DNA from: Vibrio sp. 16
GTDB lineage: Bacteria; Pseudomonadota; Gammaproteobacteria; Enterobacterales; Vibrionaceae
NCBI RefSeq assembly: GCF_963681195.1
Contig: NZ_OY808997.1
Span: 2,604,001-2,668,000, forward strand
Reading direction: 5' to 3'
Length of the DNA stretch: 64,000 nucleotides
In this document: piece by piece, positions 1 to 9,403 of the stretch
Numbering within the stretch: position 1 is the stretch's first letter
Layout of the letters: each line of letters begins with the position of its first letter
Notes under the pieces: model-generated
What the model saw: the letters and a program-made list of their open reading frames with translations, nothing else
Database searches by the model: none
Told to the model about the DNA's origin: nothing
Position numbers and translations under genes: made by a program

Positions 1-669
1 AAACTGATTGTTGAGAAACTGTCAGAACTGACGCCAGATATTCCTGTGTTATCGGAAGAGGCGGCGGATATTAGTTTGGAGCAGCGCTCACAATGGAATC
101 GCTATTGGTTGGTGGACCCGCTGGATGGCACTCAAGAATTCATTGCACGCAGTGGGGATTTTGCGACCATTATTGCCTTAGTGGAAGATAACAAGCCTGT
201 GATGGGTGTGGTATACGGCCCCGTTTCTGGGGTCACGTATTATGCCTATCAAGGAAAAGGGGCTTGGAAAATCCCTGACATGAGTGAGAGCGTGAGCATC
301 AATACGCATCAGCATGACGGACAGGCGCACCCTATTGCCATTGCGATTAGCCGTCGTCAGGACATTAATCGCATTACAAACCGCATGAGCAGTGCGTGGA
401 ATTACGATCTGGTACCTTTGGGCTCGGCGGCGCTAAAAGCGTGTTTGGTTGCGGAAGGAGCGGTGGATTGCTACCTTCGTTTGGGCCCCACTGGGGAGTG
501 GGACACCGCGGCGACGCAGTGCATTGTGGAAGAAGCCGGAGGTCGAATCCTCAGTACACAACTTGCGCCACTTTCATACAACGAGCGTGAGTCACTGGAA
601 AACCCAAACTTTATCGTCTTGGGTGATGAAACCTTACCTTGGGACGAGATTCTTAAGGTCAAAGATTAG
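1..669 (+). CDS. cysQ: 3'(2'),5'-bisphosphate nucleotidase CysQ, 5' end missing
   Basis: CysQ removes the 3' phosphate of 3'-phosphoadenosine 5'-phosphate, a by-product of sulfate assimilation, at the cytoplasmic face of the inner membrane. The reading frame is open from base 1 (K-L-I-V-E-K), so the gene starts before the window; about 222 residues are visible, against roughly 246 in E. coli. The inositol-monophosphatase metal site is seen as SEEAAD and WLVDPLDGTQEF, and the second signature region as EWDTAATQCIVEEAGG. It is the only gene of its transcription unit in view and converges on recG across a shared terminator. The assignment rests on the CysQ-like order of these motifs. Confidence 0.9.
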   Translation, partial: KLIVEKLSELTPDIPVLSEEAADISLEQRSQWNRYWLVDPLDGTQEFIARSGDFATIIALVEDNKPVMGVVYGPVSGVTYYAYQGKGAWKIPDMSESVSINTHQHDGQAHPIAIAISRRQDINRITNRMSSAWNYDLVPLGSAALKACLVAEGAVDCYLRLGPTGEWDTAATQCIVEEAGGRILSTQLAPLSYNERESLENPNFIVLGDETLPWDEILKVKD

Positions 670-689
670 CCGCTAGCGCAAAAACAAAA

Positions 690-720
690 GGAGACACTTG
701 TTAAGAGTGGCTCCTTTTTT
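690..720. terminator. Bidirectional terminator between cysQ and recG
   Basis: An imperfect stem begins with GGAG at 690 and closes with CTCC at 714, followed by a T run on the plus strand. On the minus strand the same stem is followed by TTTTGTTTTT. It lies between two convergent genes and can serve both. Confidence 0.75.
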
Positions 721-749
721 GTTTCTTCGTATCTGGCATCGCTTTCTTG

Positions 750-2828
750 CTACGCTTTGGAGTACACGTCCCTATCACCTAACCAGCGGTCAATAATCGC
801 TGCAGCGTTGTCAGGGTAATGGTCGTGTATATGGCGAGCGATACGTTGCACTTCAGGAATTAAGCGCTGATCGCGCACTAAGTCTGCAATCTTGAAATCC
901 GCTATGCCCGTTTGTTTGGTACCTAATAACTCACCTGGGCCTCGAATCTCTAAATCACGCTGTGCAATCACAAAGCCATCGTTACTTTCACGCAGCACGG
1001 CTAGGCGCTTTTGCGCGGTTTTCGATAGGGGTGAATGGTAGAGCAGCACACAATGGCTGGCAACGCTGCCTCGACCTACACGACCACGCAGCTGGTGCAA
1101 CTGCGCCAAACCCAAGCGCTCGGGGTTTTCGATGATCATCAAGCTAGAGTTAGGCACATCAACGCCAACTTCAATCACCGTTGTGGCAACCAGCAGGTGT
1201 AGTTTGTTGTCTTTGAAATCCTGCATCACAGCTTGTTTCTCTGCCGGCTTCATGCGGCCGTGGACCAAGCCAATCTTCACGTCTGGCAATTTACGTTGTA
1301 GCTCCTCGGCGGTATCAGCAGCAGCTTGAGCCTCTAACACCTCAGATTCATCAATTAATGTGCACACCCAATACGCTTGCTTACCCTCGTTGAGGCAGGC
1401 ATTTCTGACTCGCTCAACAATATCGTCTCGTTTTGTATCGGGAATGGCGACGGTTTGAATTGGCGTCCTGCCTGGTGGGAGTTCATCAATGACTGATGTC
1501 TCGAGATCCGCATAAGCGGTCATCGCCAAGGTGCGCGGGATCGGTGTCGCTGTCATGATCAACTGGTGCGGGTAGGTCCCTTGTTTTTCGCCTTTTTCAC
1601 GCAGTTCAAGACGTTGATGAACGCCAAATCGGTGTTGTTCATCAATGATGACTAACGCGAGATGATCAAAAGCAACATGTTCTTGAAAGAGCGCGTGAGT
1701 GCCGACCACCATTTGCGCTTCGCCGCTGGCAATGCGAGCTAACTCGGCCTCTTTGGCTTTGCCTTTTAGTTTGCCCGCCAGCCAGCCAACCTTGATGCCC
1801 ATGGGTTCAAACCAGTTAGCAAAGTTGATTGCGTGCTGCTCTGCGAGAAGCTCAGTTGGCGCCATAAGAGCGACTTGATAGCCGTGCTCAAGAGCGCGCA
1901 CTGCAGCTAAAGCAGCGACTAAGGTTTTACCTGAGCCAACGTCGCCTTGCACCAAGCGCATCATCGGGTGGGGCTTAGCCAAATCTTGTTCTATCTCGCC
2001 CACGACTCGTGCTTGAGCATTGGTTGGCGTGAACGGCAATTGGTTGAGCAGTTGCTGTTTGAGTTGATGTGACTCACCCAGAGGTAGCGCTGCGTCTTGC
2101 AGACCCTTACTGCGAACCGACAGCATCGAGAGATTTTGTGCCAGTAACTCTTCCATGATCAGGCGAATTTGCGCTGGATTTTTCCCTTCATCAAATTGGT
2201 CTAAATCCATGTTGGGCGGTGGGCGATGAATGGTATGCAGCGCCTGCCCGAGTGTGATTTGGTGATCGTATAACCCTGCCGGAAGTAGCTCTTGCACGGT
2301 TGATTTATCCAGTAGTGCCAAAGCTTGCTCTGTCAGATTACGCAGAGTGATCTGGCGTAATCCTTCTGTGGTTGGGTAGACCGGCGTCAGTGTTTCCTCA
2401 ACGTCGGTTTTCTGGTTTGGGGCGTAAAATTTGTAGTCTGGATGAACAATCTCTAAACCAAAGCCACCGCGTTTGACTTCTCCATAAGCATGAACAGTTT
2501 TGCCTTCTGCAAAATTGTTCTTCATTGCGGCGGTAAAGTTGAAAAAGCGCAGCGTAATCGTACCGTTGCCATCGCTCAGTTTCACTGTCAGCATTTTTCG
2601 CTTACCAAACAGCGTATCGACGGCCATTACTTTGCCTTGGACCGCCGCCCATAGGCCCGCATGCAGTTTGGCGATTGGGTAGATTCGAGTCCGGTCTTCG
2701 TAGCGCAGTGGAAGATGGAAAAGCAAGTCTTGGACGGAGTGAAGCCCAACTTTTGCCAGTTTCTCAGCCACTTTTGCTCCCACACCGGTGAGAGAAGTTA
2801 ATGGAATCGCAGATAGCAGTTGGGACAT
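750..2828 (-). CDS. recG: ATP-dependent DNA helicase RecG
   Basis: RecG reverses stalled replication forks and migrates Holliday junctions. The 692-residue product matches the E. coli length (693). The N-terminal wedge/OB region is followed by helicase motifs: GDVGSGKT (Walker A, near residue 300), DEQHRFG (motif II), TATPIPRTLAM (motif III) and QLRGRVGRG (motif VI). A longer frame reaches a TTG at 2852, but the ATG at 2828 gives MSQLLSAIPLTSLTGVG, which aligns with the E. coli N-terminus, so it is chosen. It is the last gene of the gmk-rpoZ-spoT-trmH-recG series, the same order as in E. coli. Confidence 0.96.
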   Translation of the reverse strand: MSQLLSAIPLTSLTGVGAKVAEKLAKVGLHSVQDLLFHLPLRYEDRTRIYPIAKLHAGLWAAVQGKVMAVDTLFGKRKMLTVKLSDGNGTITLRFFNFTAAMKNNFAEGKTVHAYGEVKRGGFGLEIVHPDYKFYAPNQKTDVEETLTPVYPTTEGLRQITLRNLTEQALALLDKSTVQELLPAGLYDHQITLGQALHTIHRPPPNMDLDQFDEGKNPAQIRLIMEELLAQNLSMLSVRSKGLQDAALPLGESHQLKQQLLNQLPFTPTNAQARVVGEIEQDLAKPHPMMRLVQGDVGSGKTLVAALAAVRALEHGYQVALMAPTELLAEQHAINFANWFEPMGIKVGWLAGKLKGKAKEAELARIASGEAQMVVGTHALFQEHVAFDHLALVIIDEQHRFGVHQRLELREKGEKQGTYPHQLIMTATPIPRTLAMTAYADLETSVIDELPPGRTPIQTVAIPDTKRDDIVERVRNACLNEGKQAYWVCTLIDESEVLEAQAAADTAEELQRKLPDVKIGLVHGRMKPAEKQAVMQDFKDNKLHLLVATTVIEVGVDVPNSSLMIIENPERLGLAQLHQLRGRVGRGSVASHCVLLYHSPLSKTAQKRLAVLRESNDGFVIAQRDLEIRGPGELLGTKQTGIADFKIADLVRDQRLIPEVQRIARHIHDHYPDNAAAIIDRWLGDRDVYSKA

Positions 2829-2908
2829 AGCAAGGCTCGGTAAGTCATTCAATCTAATCTAGATAGTTAACCACCGAGCTGTGTTTTTGTACAGGGATTT
2901 TTGGCTGG

Positions 2909-3592
2909 TTACTTCTTCTGCATCTCAGCCCACCAAGACTCATCGGCGACGATTTGGCCTTGGTCATCGAGCGGTGGGTAGGCAAGGCCTTTGCGTTTGG
3001 CAACTTTCGCCAGAACAGGGTGACCGCGTTCAAATAGGGTTCGATGGATGACTTCTTCAGGAATGGCGCTGACTTCGTTGTCGTACATACCTGCGGCTTC
3101 ACGTTGGCGCTGCGCTTCATACAGGATGACCGCGCTCGCCACAGAGACGTTGAGTGACTGAACCATGCCAATCATAGGGATGATGATATCTTGGTCGGCC
3201 AGTTGTTTCGCTTGCTCGGATGCGCCCGTCTTTTCGCTGCCCAAAATGATGGCGGTTGGTTTGGTGTAGTCAATCTCGCGAAAATCGACGGCGGTTTCAG
3301 ACAAGTTGGTCACAAGGACTTGCATGCCTTGTGATTTCAGCTCATTGATGGCGTCTTCGATAGAGTCATGGGTTTCAACGTCGACCCAATTGCGCGCGCC
3401 TGCTGAAGTATGGCTTAGTGTGCGCATTTCATTTGGCCAAACCGCATGGACTTTATGAACTCCCGTCGCGTCGGCGGTGCGAATAACGGCAGAAACATTG
3501 TTTGGCTTATGCACTTCTTCCAAGCAGAGTGTGAGGTCTGCTTGGCGAGCTTTGAGGACTTCTTGGATTCGGTTGTAGCGTTCTAAATTCAT
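2909..3592 (-). CDS. trmH: tRNA (guanosine(18)-2'-O)-methyltransferase TrmH
   Basis: This SpoU-family enzyme 2'-O-methylates G18 of tRNA from S-adenosylmethionine. The 227 residues compare with 229 in E. coli. The SPOUT motifs are visible: NNVSAVIRTADATGVHKVHA near the N-terminus, LGSEKTGAS (motif 2), and IPMIGMVQSLNVSVASAV (motif 3), which forms the knotted cofactor site. It sits between spoT and recG. A terminator-like hairpin separates it from spoT, so part of its transcription may be independent. Confidence 0.95.
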   Translation of the reverse strand: MNLERYNRIQEVLKARQADLTLCLEEVHKPNNVSAVIRTADATGVHKVHAVWPNEMRTLSHTSAGARNWVDVETHDSIEDAINELKSQGMQVLVTNLSETAVDFREIDYTKPTAIILGSEKTGASEQAKQLADQDIIIPMIGMVQSLNVSVASAVILYEAQRQREAAGMYDNEVSAIPEEVIHRTLFERGHPVLAKVAKRKGLAYPPLDDQGQIVADESWWAEMQKK

Positions 3593-3606
3593 AACAATAA
3601 CTTACT

Positions 3607-3646
3607 TACAAAAATGTCCCTGAAACCAGTGGCTTCAAGGACATTT
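3607..3646 (-). terminator. Terminator-like hairpin between spoT and trmH
   Basis: AAATGTCC (3612-3619) pairs with GGACATTT (3639-3646), and the inner arms TGAA and CC pair with GG and TTCA, leaving two mismatches and a 3-base tip. On the minus strand, in the direction of transcription, the last arm runs into five T residues. It looks like an intrinsic terminator or attenuator inside the operon. No termination has been measured. Confidence 0.6.
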
Positions 3647-3666
3647 AGATTCAACGAGTGAGTTGA

Positions 3667-5787
3667 TTAATTCTTACGACGGCGAACCTTGAGCGTCTGC
3701 GGCATAGCTTTAATTTTGCGCATGATACCAGCAAGGTGAACACGATCTTTGGTAGTCAGCAGTACCGTCACGGTATAGAGTCGGCCGTCTCGCTCTTCGG
3801 TCGACAAACCATGAATGTTGGACCCTGTTTTGGAGATAACATTGGTTAGCTCTGCCAGTGCACCTTGACGATTTTGCACATCGACTCTTAATTCAGTAAT
3901 GAACTCTTGGTCGTATTCGGCAGACCATTCTACCGCCATGTACTTGTCAGGCTCTTTTTGGTAGCCGCGCACGTTAGGACAGGTTTCACGGTGAACCACT
4001 AAGCCGCGACCTGGAGAGACATGGGCAATGATGTGGTCATCTGGAATTGGGTGACAACAGTTAGCGAAAGTGAGGAGTAAACCTTCTGCTCCGCGGATCG
4101 GCAGTTTTTTCTTCGAGTTGTCATCGGGTCCTGCGACCTCGGTGAGTTCATCTGCATCACCGAGTAGGCGGCGTGCAATCACAATACTCATCAGTTCGCC
4201 TAGGCCAATATCGGCCAGCAAATCATCAATCGATGCGACTTTCAGATCACTGAGGACGTGAGCGATGTTCTCTTCGCTAATGTCAGAAAGCGACAATTCA
4301 CCCAGTGCGTGGTTGAGCAGACGACGACCCAGTGTGATGGATTCTTCGCGGCGCATGGTTTTCAGCACTTGACGAATTTTGGTACGAGCACGAGATGTCA
4401 CGACATAGTTGAGCCATGCTGCATTCGGACGAGCGCCCGGCGCGCTAATGATCTCGATGGTCTGACCGTTTTTCAGTGCTTTGCTCAAAGGGTAAGGGTT
4501 ACGGTCAACGCGCGCGCCCACACAAGTGTTACCCACATCGGTATGCACGGCGTAAGCAAAATCAACCGCAGTTGCACCGACAGGCAGTTCTACAATTCGA
4601 CCTTTTGGCGTGAAGACGTAAATCTCATCAGGGAAGAGATCAGATTTTACGTTTTCGATGAACTCAAAGGAGTTGCCTGCACTTTGTTGAAGCTCGAGTA
4701 GGCTCTGCATCCAACGCTGCGCTTTAACCTGAGCCGTTGTACCAGAGCGATCGCCGTTGCCTTTGTATGACCAGTGCGCAGCGACACCTTTGTCCGCCAT
4801 TTGGTCCATGTCTTCGGTACGGATTTGTACTTCAACCGGCACGCCATGCGGACCAACCATTGAGGTGTGCAGAGATTGGTAGCCATTAGCCTTAGGCACG
4901 GCAATGTAATCTTTCATGCGGCCTGGACGTGGCTTGTACAAGCTGTGTACTTGACCTAACACTCGGTAACAGGTGTCTGCGCTTTCTACGACGACCCGGA
5001 ATGCGTAAATATCCATAATGGTATGGAAGCGTTGCTCTTTGGTCTTCATCTTGTTGTAGATGGAGAACAAATTCTTTTCGCGGCCAAACACGCGAGCCTT
5101 GAGACCAACTTCTTCTAGTCGACCTTCAATCTCAGTGTGAATGCGCTGAATCATCTCTTTTCGGTTACCACGAGCCGCCTTAACCACCTCTTTGAGGACG
5201 CGATAGCGATTAGGGTAGAGGGCTTCAAAGCCAAGCTCTTCTAGCTCAGTTTTGATGTTGTGGATACCGAGGCGGTGAGCCAAAGGAGAGTAAATTTCGA
5301 GAGTTTCGCGGGCGATTCGACGCTTTTTGTCTGGACGAAGTGCACCTAACGTACGCATGTTGTGTGTACGGTCTGCAAGCTTAATGAGGATAACGCGGAT
5401 GTCTTGCACCATGGCAAGGACCATCTTACGAAAGTTCTCGGCTTGAGCCTCTTTGCGATCACGAAATTTAAGCTTATCCAGCTTAGATACACCATCCACT
5501 AGTTCAGCAACGGTATTGCCAAATTGTTCTTCCAGTTCTTCTTTGGTGACTTCGGTGTCTTCAATCACATCGTGGAGAAGTGCCGCTTGGAGAGTCTCAA
5601 TATCAAGGCGCATTTCAGCCAAAATACGAGCAACAGCAACGGGGTGGATAATGTACGGTTCACCGCTAGAGCGGGTTTGCCCTTCATGGGCGTCTTTCGC
5701 TACCACATAAGATTGACGCAGAGCCTCAATTTGAGGCTCTGTTAGGTATTCTTGGGCAACGTCTTTGAGGCTATCGAATAGATACAA
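3667..5787 (-). CDS. spoT: Bifunctional (p)ppGpp synthetase/hydrolase SpoT
   Basis: SpoT hydrolyses and weakly synthesises the alarmone (p)ppGpp in response to starvation. The 706 residues show the expected order: N-terminal HD hydrolase domain (HDVIEDT near residue 72), nucleotidyltransferase domain (GRMKDYIAVPKANGYQSLH), TGS domain (VFTPKGRIVELPVGATAVDF), a conserved Cys-containing segment (TFANCCHPIPDD) and a C-terminal ACT domain. The start is a TTG giving MYLFDSL, which matches the E. coli N-terminus MYLFESL, so the rare start is accepted. It lies 41 bases downstream of rpoZ. Confidence 0.97.
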   Translation of the reverse strand: MYLFDSLKDVAQEYLTEPQIEALRQSYVVAKDAHEGQTRSSGEPYIIHPVAVARILAEMRLDIETLQAALLHDVIEDTEVTKEELEEQFGNTVAELVDGVSKLDKLKFRDRKEAQAENFRKMVLAMVQDIRVILIKLADRTHNMRTLGALRPDKKRRIARETLEIYSPLAHRLGIHNIKTELEELGFEALYPNRYRVLKEVVKAARGNRKEMIQRIHTEIEGRLEEVGLKARVFGREKNLFSIYNKMKTKEQRFHTIMDIYAFRVVVESADTCYRVLGQVHSLYKPRPGRMKDYIAVPKANGYQSLHTSMVGPHGVPVEVQIRTEDMDQMADKGVAAHWSYKGNGDRSGTTAQVKAQRWMQSLLELQQSAGNSFEFIENVKSDLFPDEIYVFTPKGRIVELPVGATAVDFAYAVHTDVGNTCVGARVDRNPYPLSKALKNGQTIEIISAPGARPNAAWLNYVVTSRARTKIRQVLKTMRREESITLGRRLLNHALGELSLSDISEENIAHVLSDLKVASIDDLLADIGLGELMSIVIARRLLGDADELTEVAGPDDNSKKKLPIRGAEGLLLTFANCCHPIPDDHIIAHVSPGRGLVVHRETCPNVRGYQKEPDKYMAVEWSAEYDQEFITELRVDVQNRQGALAELTNVISKTGSNIHGLSTEERDGRLYTVTVLLTTKDRVHLAGIMRKIKAMPQTLKVRRRKN

Positions 5788-5828
5788 ACTTTAGGCCCGA
5801 AAAGATAGTTGTAGTGAAGAGAGTCAGA

Positions 5829-6101
5829 TTAGCGGTTGTGAGCGATGCTGCTTACTGCTGCTAATTCTGCTGCTTCTTGCTCTTGCTGTTCCTGACGCTC
5901 ACGAGCATCTAGGATCTCTTTAGTGATAAGGCTTTCTTCGATTTCGCGTAGAGCGATAACCGTTGGCTTATCGTTCTCTTCTGGCACTAGTGAATCTTTA
6001 CCGCCAGTTTGCATTTGACGAGCGCGGCGAGCCGCAATGAGAACTAGGTCGAAACGGTTGCCAACTTTTTCAACAGCGTCTTGAACAGTTACGCGTGCCA
6101 T
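5829..6101 (-). CDS. rpoZ: RNA polymerase omega subunit
   Basis: Omega helps to assemble and stabilise the beta-prime subunit of RNA polymerase and takes part in the ppGpp response. The 90 residues begin [20 protein letters not shown] and contain the conserved AARRARQM segment, essentially the E. coli protein (91 residues). The C-terminal tail is Glu/Gln-rich. A likely sigma-70 promoter lies directly upstream, so rpoZ-spoT may be transcribed apart from gmk, although the gene order is that of one operon. Confidence 0.97.
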   Translation of the reverse strand: MARVTVQDAVEKVGNRFDLVLIAARRARQMQTGGKDSLVPEENDKPTVIALREIEESLITKEILDARERQEQQEQEAAELAAVSSIAHNR

Positions 6102-6142
6102 GAGGACTCCAAATAGTTAACTAAAATTTTGTATGACGAGAA

Positions 6143-6172
6143 ATTATACAGGCTGACGGTTCCTAGTGTCTA
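6143..6172 (-). promoter_or_regulatory. Probable promoter for rpoZ-spoT
   Basis: On the minus strand TAGACA (6167-6172) and TATAAT (6143-6148) are separated by 18 bases. They match the sigma-70 boxes at 5 of 6 and 6 of 6 positions and end about 40 bases before the rpoZ start. Confidence 0.65.
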
Positions 6173-6253
6173 GACTTATGTATCTAGCCAAGCTAGGAAA
6201 GATCATCAAAAGATCCTCAGATCGTTTGTCGATTCAGCCTGCAAAAATAGAAA

Positions 6254-7103
<850 letters not shown>

Positions 7104-7119
7104 TAGCAAACGTTTGCTT
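7104..7119. promoter_or_regulatory. Probable PurR operator
   Basis: AGCAAACGTTTGCT (7105-7118) is a perfect 14-base palindrome with the core of the known PurR operator, ACGCAAACGTTTNCNT. A weaker half-matching site, GCGCAAACGATTAAAT, lies at 7176-7191 near the predicted transcription start. PurR represses purine genes with guanine or hypoxanthine as corepressor, which fits the permease downstream. The operator is inferred from sequence alone. Confidence 0.7.
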
Positions 7120-7146
7120 GGTTTTGTGATTTCTATCAGAAAGGCG

Positions 7147-7174
7147 TTGAGTTTTTACTCGGGATTCGTACAAT
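7147..7174 (+). promoter_or_regulatory. Probable promoter of the purine permease
   Basis: TTGAGT (7147-7152) and TACAAT (7169-7174) are 16 bases apart. A start a few bases after the second box would fall just before the riboswitch aptamer, so the aptamer would lie at the 5' end of the transcript. Confidence 0.5.
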
Positions 7175-7193
7175 TCGCGCAAACGATTAAATG

Positions 7194-7256
7194 CTGTATA
7201 TGTCTAGTGAATTGGATTAGACGTTTCTACCACCGAGCCTATCTTGGTGACTACAG
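7194..7256 (+). promoter_or_regulatory. Candidate guanine-type purine riboswitch aptamer
   Basis: The segment folds like the purine riboswitch. P1 is CTGTA (7194-7198) with TACAG (7252-7256). P2 is a 7-bp stem of GTCTAGT and ATTAGAC with the 7-base loop GAATTGG, close to the consensus GATATGG. J2/3 is GTTTCTACC, the invariant core. P3 pairs ACCGA with TTGGT and its loop carries the CC needed to pair with the GG of loop 2. J3/1 reads GACTA: the C at the specificity position is that of guanine/hypoxanthine aptamers, whereas the adenine aptamer of Vibrio add has T. Loop 3 is not fully canonical, and I could not resolve the expression platform between 7257 and 7339. Confidence 0.8.
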
Positions 7257-7339
7257 TTTTTGTCTTGATGGTGGCAAGTCTATCCGCTTATTCAGCATTT
7301 GATTCCGATAACGTCTATTCAATCATTTAAGGTTTCCTT

Positions 7340-8710
7340 GTGAGTGTCGATACTGCCATCAAAGCCCAAAACAATCCGGGTATTCTTGAGTCCATCTTTA
7401 AGATTTCAGCACGTAAAACCACGGTCAGCACAGAGCTGTATGCGGGTTTTATTACTTTCCTCGCCATGAGCTACATTCTGGCTGTGAACCCAGCGATTCT
7501 AGGTGGGATTCCAGGCATGGATAAAGGCGCAGTCTTTACGGCGACAGCATTAGCTGCTGCCGCTGCGACACTCATAATGGGAATTTGGGGTAACTACCCA
7601 GTGATGCTTGCGCCAGGCATGAGCATGAATGGCTTTTTCAAAGGCATGCTGCTGAGTGGCTCTGTGGCTTTGGTGTGGAATGAAGCCCTGTTTGGTATCT
7701 TTTTGTCAGGCGTGCTGTATTTGCTGCTTTCTCTGACCAATATTCGTAAGTCGTTGATTGAATCCATTCCTGAAGATTTGAAGAATGCGATTACGGTGTC
7801 GTTGGGGCTCTTTATTGCTTTCTTGGGCTTAAAAAACGCTGGCATCATCGTTGACAACAAATTTGTTCTGGTGGGGATGGGCGATATTGCTAACCCTCAA
7901 GTGATCATTGCTTATATCAGTATATTTATCGCCCTTGGCTGCATGATCCGCGATATTAAGTTAGCGACCTTTATCTCTTTCGTGTCTGCCATTGTGCTGA
8001 CGGTGATCGCCGATATGGTGATGGGCACGAATAATGCGCCACTGCCTGAGCAAATCATTACCGCGCCACCAAGTATGTCTGGCAGCTTTGGTGCGATTTT
8101 CGACCTGTCTGGGTTAACAGCAGAGAAGATGTTTGATTTACTGTTTATTGTGGTGATCTTCCTGATTGTCGACTTCTTTGATGGTATGAGTACCATCGTT
8201 GGTGTTGGCCGAGATGCGGGCATCATCGACAAAGATGGCAAGGTGCCAAATGCACGTTCGGCACTGGTCGCCGATGCAGGCGGTACAGTGATTGGTTCAG
8301 TATTGGGTACGACATCCATTACCGCTTTTTCTGAGTCTGGCATCGCCTCTTCCCAAGGCGCCAAAACGGGGCTGGCTGCGGTCGTGGTTGCAGGCTTGTT
8401 CCTCGTATCGCTATTCCTATATCCGCTGTTCTCTATCTTCTCAGCTGCGATGGTTGCGCCAGCGATGGTTGTGGTCGGTATATACATGATTGGCCGTCTT
8501 GGTCAAATTCAATGGGAGAAGAAAGAGTCACGCATTGTGGCCTTCTTTACCATTATGTTTACCGTATTGAGCTTTTCACCAGCGAACGGCATGGCGATGG
8601 GCTTTATTAGCTACGCGTTCTCAATGGTAGTGGCGGGTAAAGGCAAAGAAGTACACCCTGTCATCTATGTTTTAGGTGCCGTGTTCTTAAGTTATCTGAT
8701 TCTCCTCTAA
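7340..8710 (+). CDS. NCS2/AzgA-type purine base permease (guanine/hypoxanthine likely)
   Basis: This is a purine:proton symporter of the inner membrane. The 456 residues carry about 12 to 14 hydrophobic segments and the family signatures: TVSTELYAGFITFLAMSYIL near residue 30, MLAPGMSMNGFF, VDFFDGMSTIVG, and TTSITAFSESGIASSQGAKTG, which holds the substrate-site Glu. Length and motifs resemble E. coli GhxP/GhxQ and AdeP/AdeQ. The sequence alone does not choose between guanine/hypoxanthine and adenine, but the upstream riboswitch with a guanine-type J3/1 favours guanine/hypoxanthine. The start is a GTG with AAGG upstream. A terminator follows the gene, so it is a single-gene unit. Confidence 0.9.
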   Translation: MSVDTAIKAQNNPGILESIFKISARKTTVSTELYAGFITFLAMSYILAVNPAILGGIPGMDKGAVFTATALAAAAATLIMGIWGNYPVMLAPGMSMNGFFKGMLLSGSVALVWNEALFGIFLSGVLYLLLSLTNIRKSLIESIPEDLKNAITVSLGLFIAFLGLKNAGIIVDNKFVLVGMGDIANPQVIIAYISIFIALGCMIRDIKLATFISFVSAIVLTVIADMVMGTNNAPLPEQIITAPPSMSGSFGAIFDLSGLTAEKMFDLLFIVVIFLIVDFFDGMSTIVGVGRDAGIIDKDGKVPNARSALVADAGGTVIGSVLGTTSITAFSESGIASSQGAKTGLAAVVVAGLFLVSLFLYPLFSIFSAAMVAPAMVVVGIYMIGRLGQIQWEKKESRIVAFFTIMFTVLSFSPANGMAMGFISYAFSMVVAGKGKEVHPVIYVLGAVFLSYLILL

Positions 8711-8730
8711 TCGCAGTTCGACTTATTGCT

Positions 8731-8760
8731 AATGGCTCTACATCGGTAGGGCCATTTTTT
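8731..8760 (+). terminator. Terminator of the purine permease gene
   Basis: AATGGCTCTAC (8731-8741) and GTAGGGCCATT pair around a 4-base loop with one T-G wobble, followed by a run of six or more T. Confidence 0.85.
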
Positions 8761-8816
8761 ATTTCTTACGCCGTGTTACACTGAGGCCACTATCATATGG
8801 CAATGGAATCAAGGAT

Positions 8817-9242
8817 ATGCCATCTCATTTACCTAAGGGCTTTAGCCGCCCATTCCTTAAGATTTTTCACGCGTTAGAAGCGTTGCTCTTGGTCGCCATC
8901 ACGTTAGCCACCCTGTTTGCTATGGTTGAAGAGTTCATCCATGTCTTTGAACAGAAGAGGGTGCTGCTGACGGATATTCTGCTGATGTTTATCTACTTGG
9001 AAGTACTTGCCATGGTGCAGCAGTTTGTGATGAACGGAAAAATCCCCGTGCGTTACCCCATCTACATTGCGATGATGGCCATTGCTCGTTACATCACCCT
9101 AGGTATGAAAGAGATGGATGCGATGTTGGTGGTTTGGCTGTCAATAGCGGCATTTATTCTTGCCGCAGCCACCTTACTGATTCGTGTTGGTCACCATTAC
9201 TGGCCGTATGTTGATAGAAATACGCTGGAAAAAGACGAATAG
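8817..9242 (+). CDS. psiE: PsiE family inner membrane protein
   Basis: PsiE was named as a phosphate-starvation-inducible protein in E. coli; its biochemical role is unknown. The 141 residues (E. coli 136) hold four hydrophobic segments, starting at ALEALLLVAITLATLF, TDILLMFIYLEVLAMV, YPIYIAMMAIARYITL and MLVVWLSIAAFILAAA, with the family's conserved IARY segment. AAGGA lies only one base before the ATG, closer than usual. I saw no Pho box upstream. The gene appears to be a single unit. Confidence 0.8.
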   Translation: MPSHLPKGFSRPFLKIFHALEALLLVAITLATLFAMVEEFIHVFEQKRVLLTDILLMFIYLEVLAMVQQFVMNGKIPVRYPIYIAMMAIARYITLGMKEMDAMLVVWLSIAAFILAAATLLIRVGHHYWPYVDRNTLEKDE

Positions 9243-9403
9243 CGGGTTGAAAGGCAGGCCAAGAAAAAGGGAGAGTAAATTCCCACTCCTTCTTCGCGTT
9301 ACTGTGACCCGTCCTATTCGCGTTGCGCACTTTCAAACCGCTTATAATAATCACGGGCACTCACGCAGAACCTGGGTTCCGCCTAATGTGAGTTAAAGAA
9401 AAA

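Noticed and set aside
4258..4701. Long frame antisense to spoT (147 codons)
   Set aside because: It lies wholly within the conserved TGS/synthetase coding region of spoT and is explained by codon bias of the opposite strand.
7912..8487. Long frame antisense to the purine permease (191 codons)
   Set aside because: It is a shadow of a well-conserved transporter gene; the translation is low-complexity, rich in Thr, Ala, Ile and Pro, and has no own signals.
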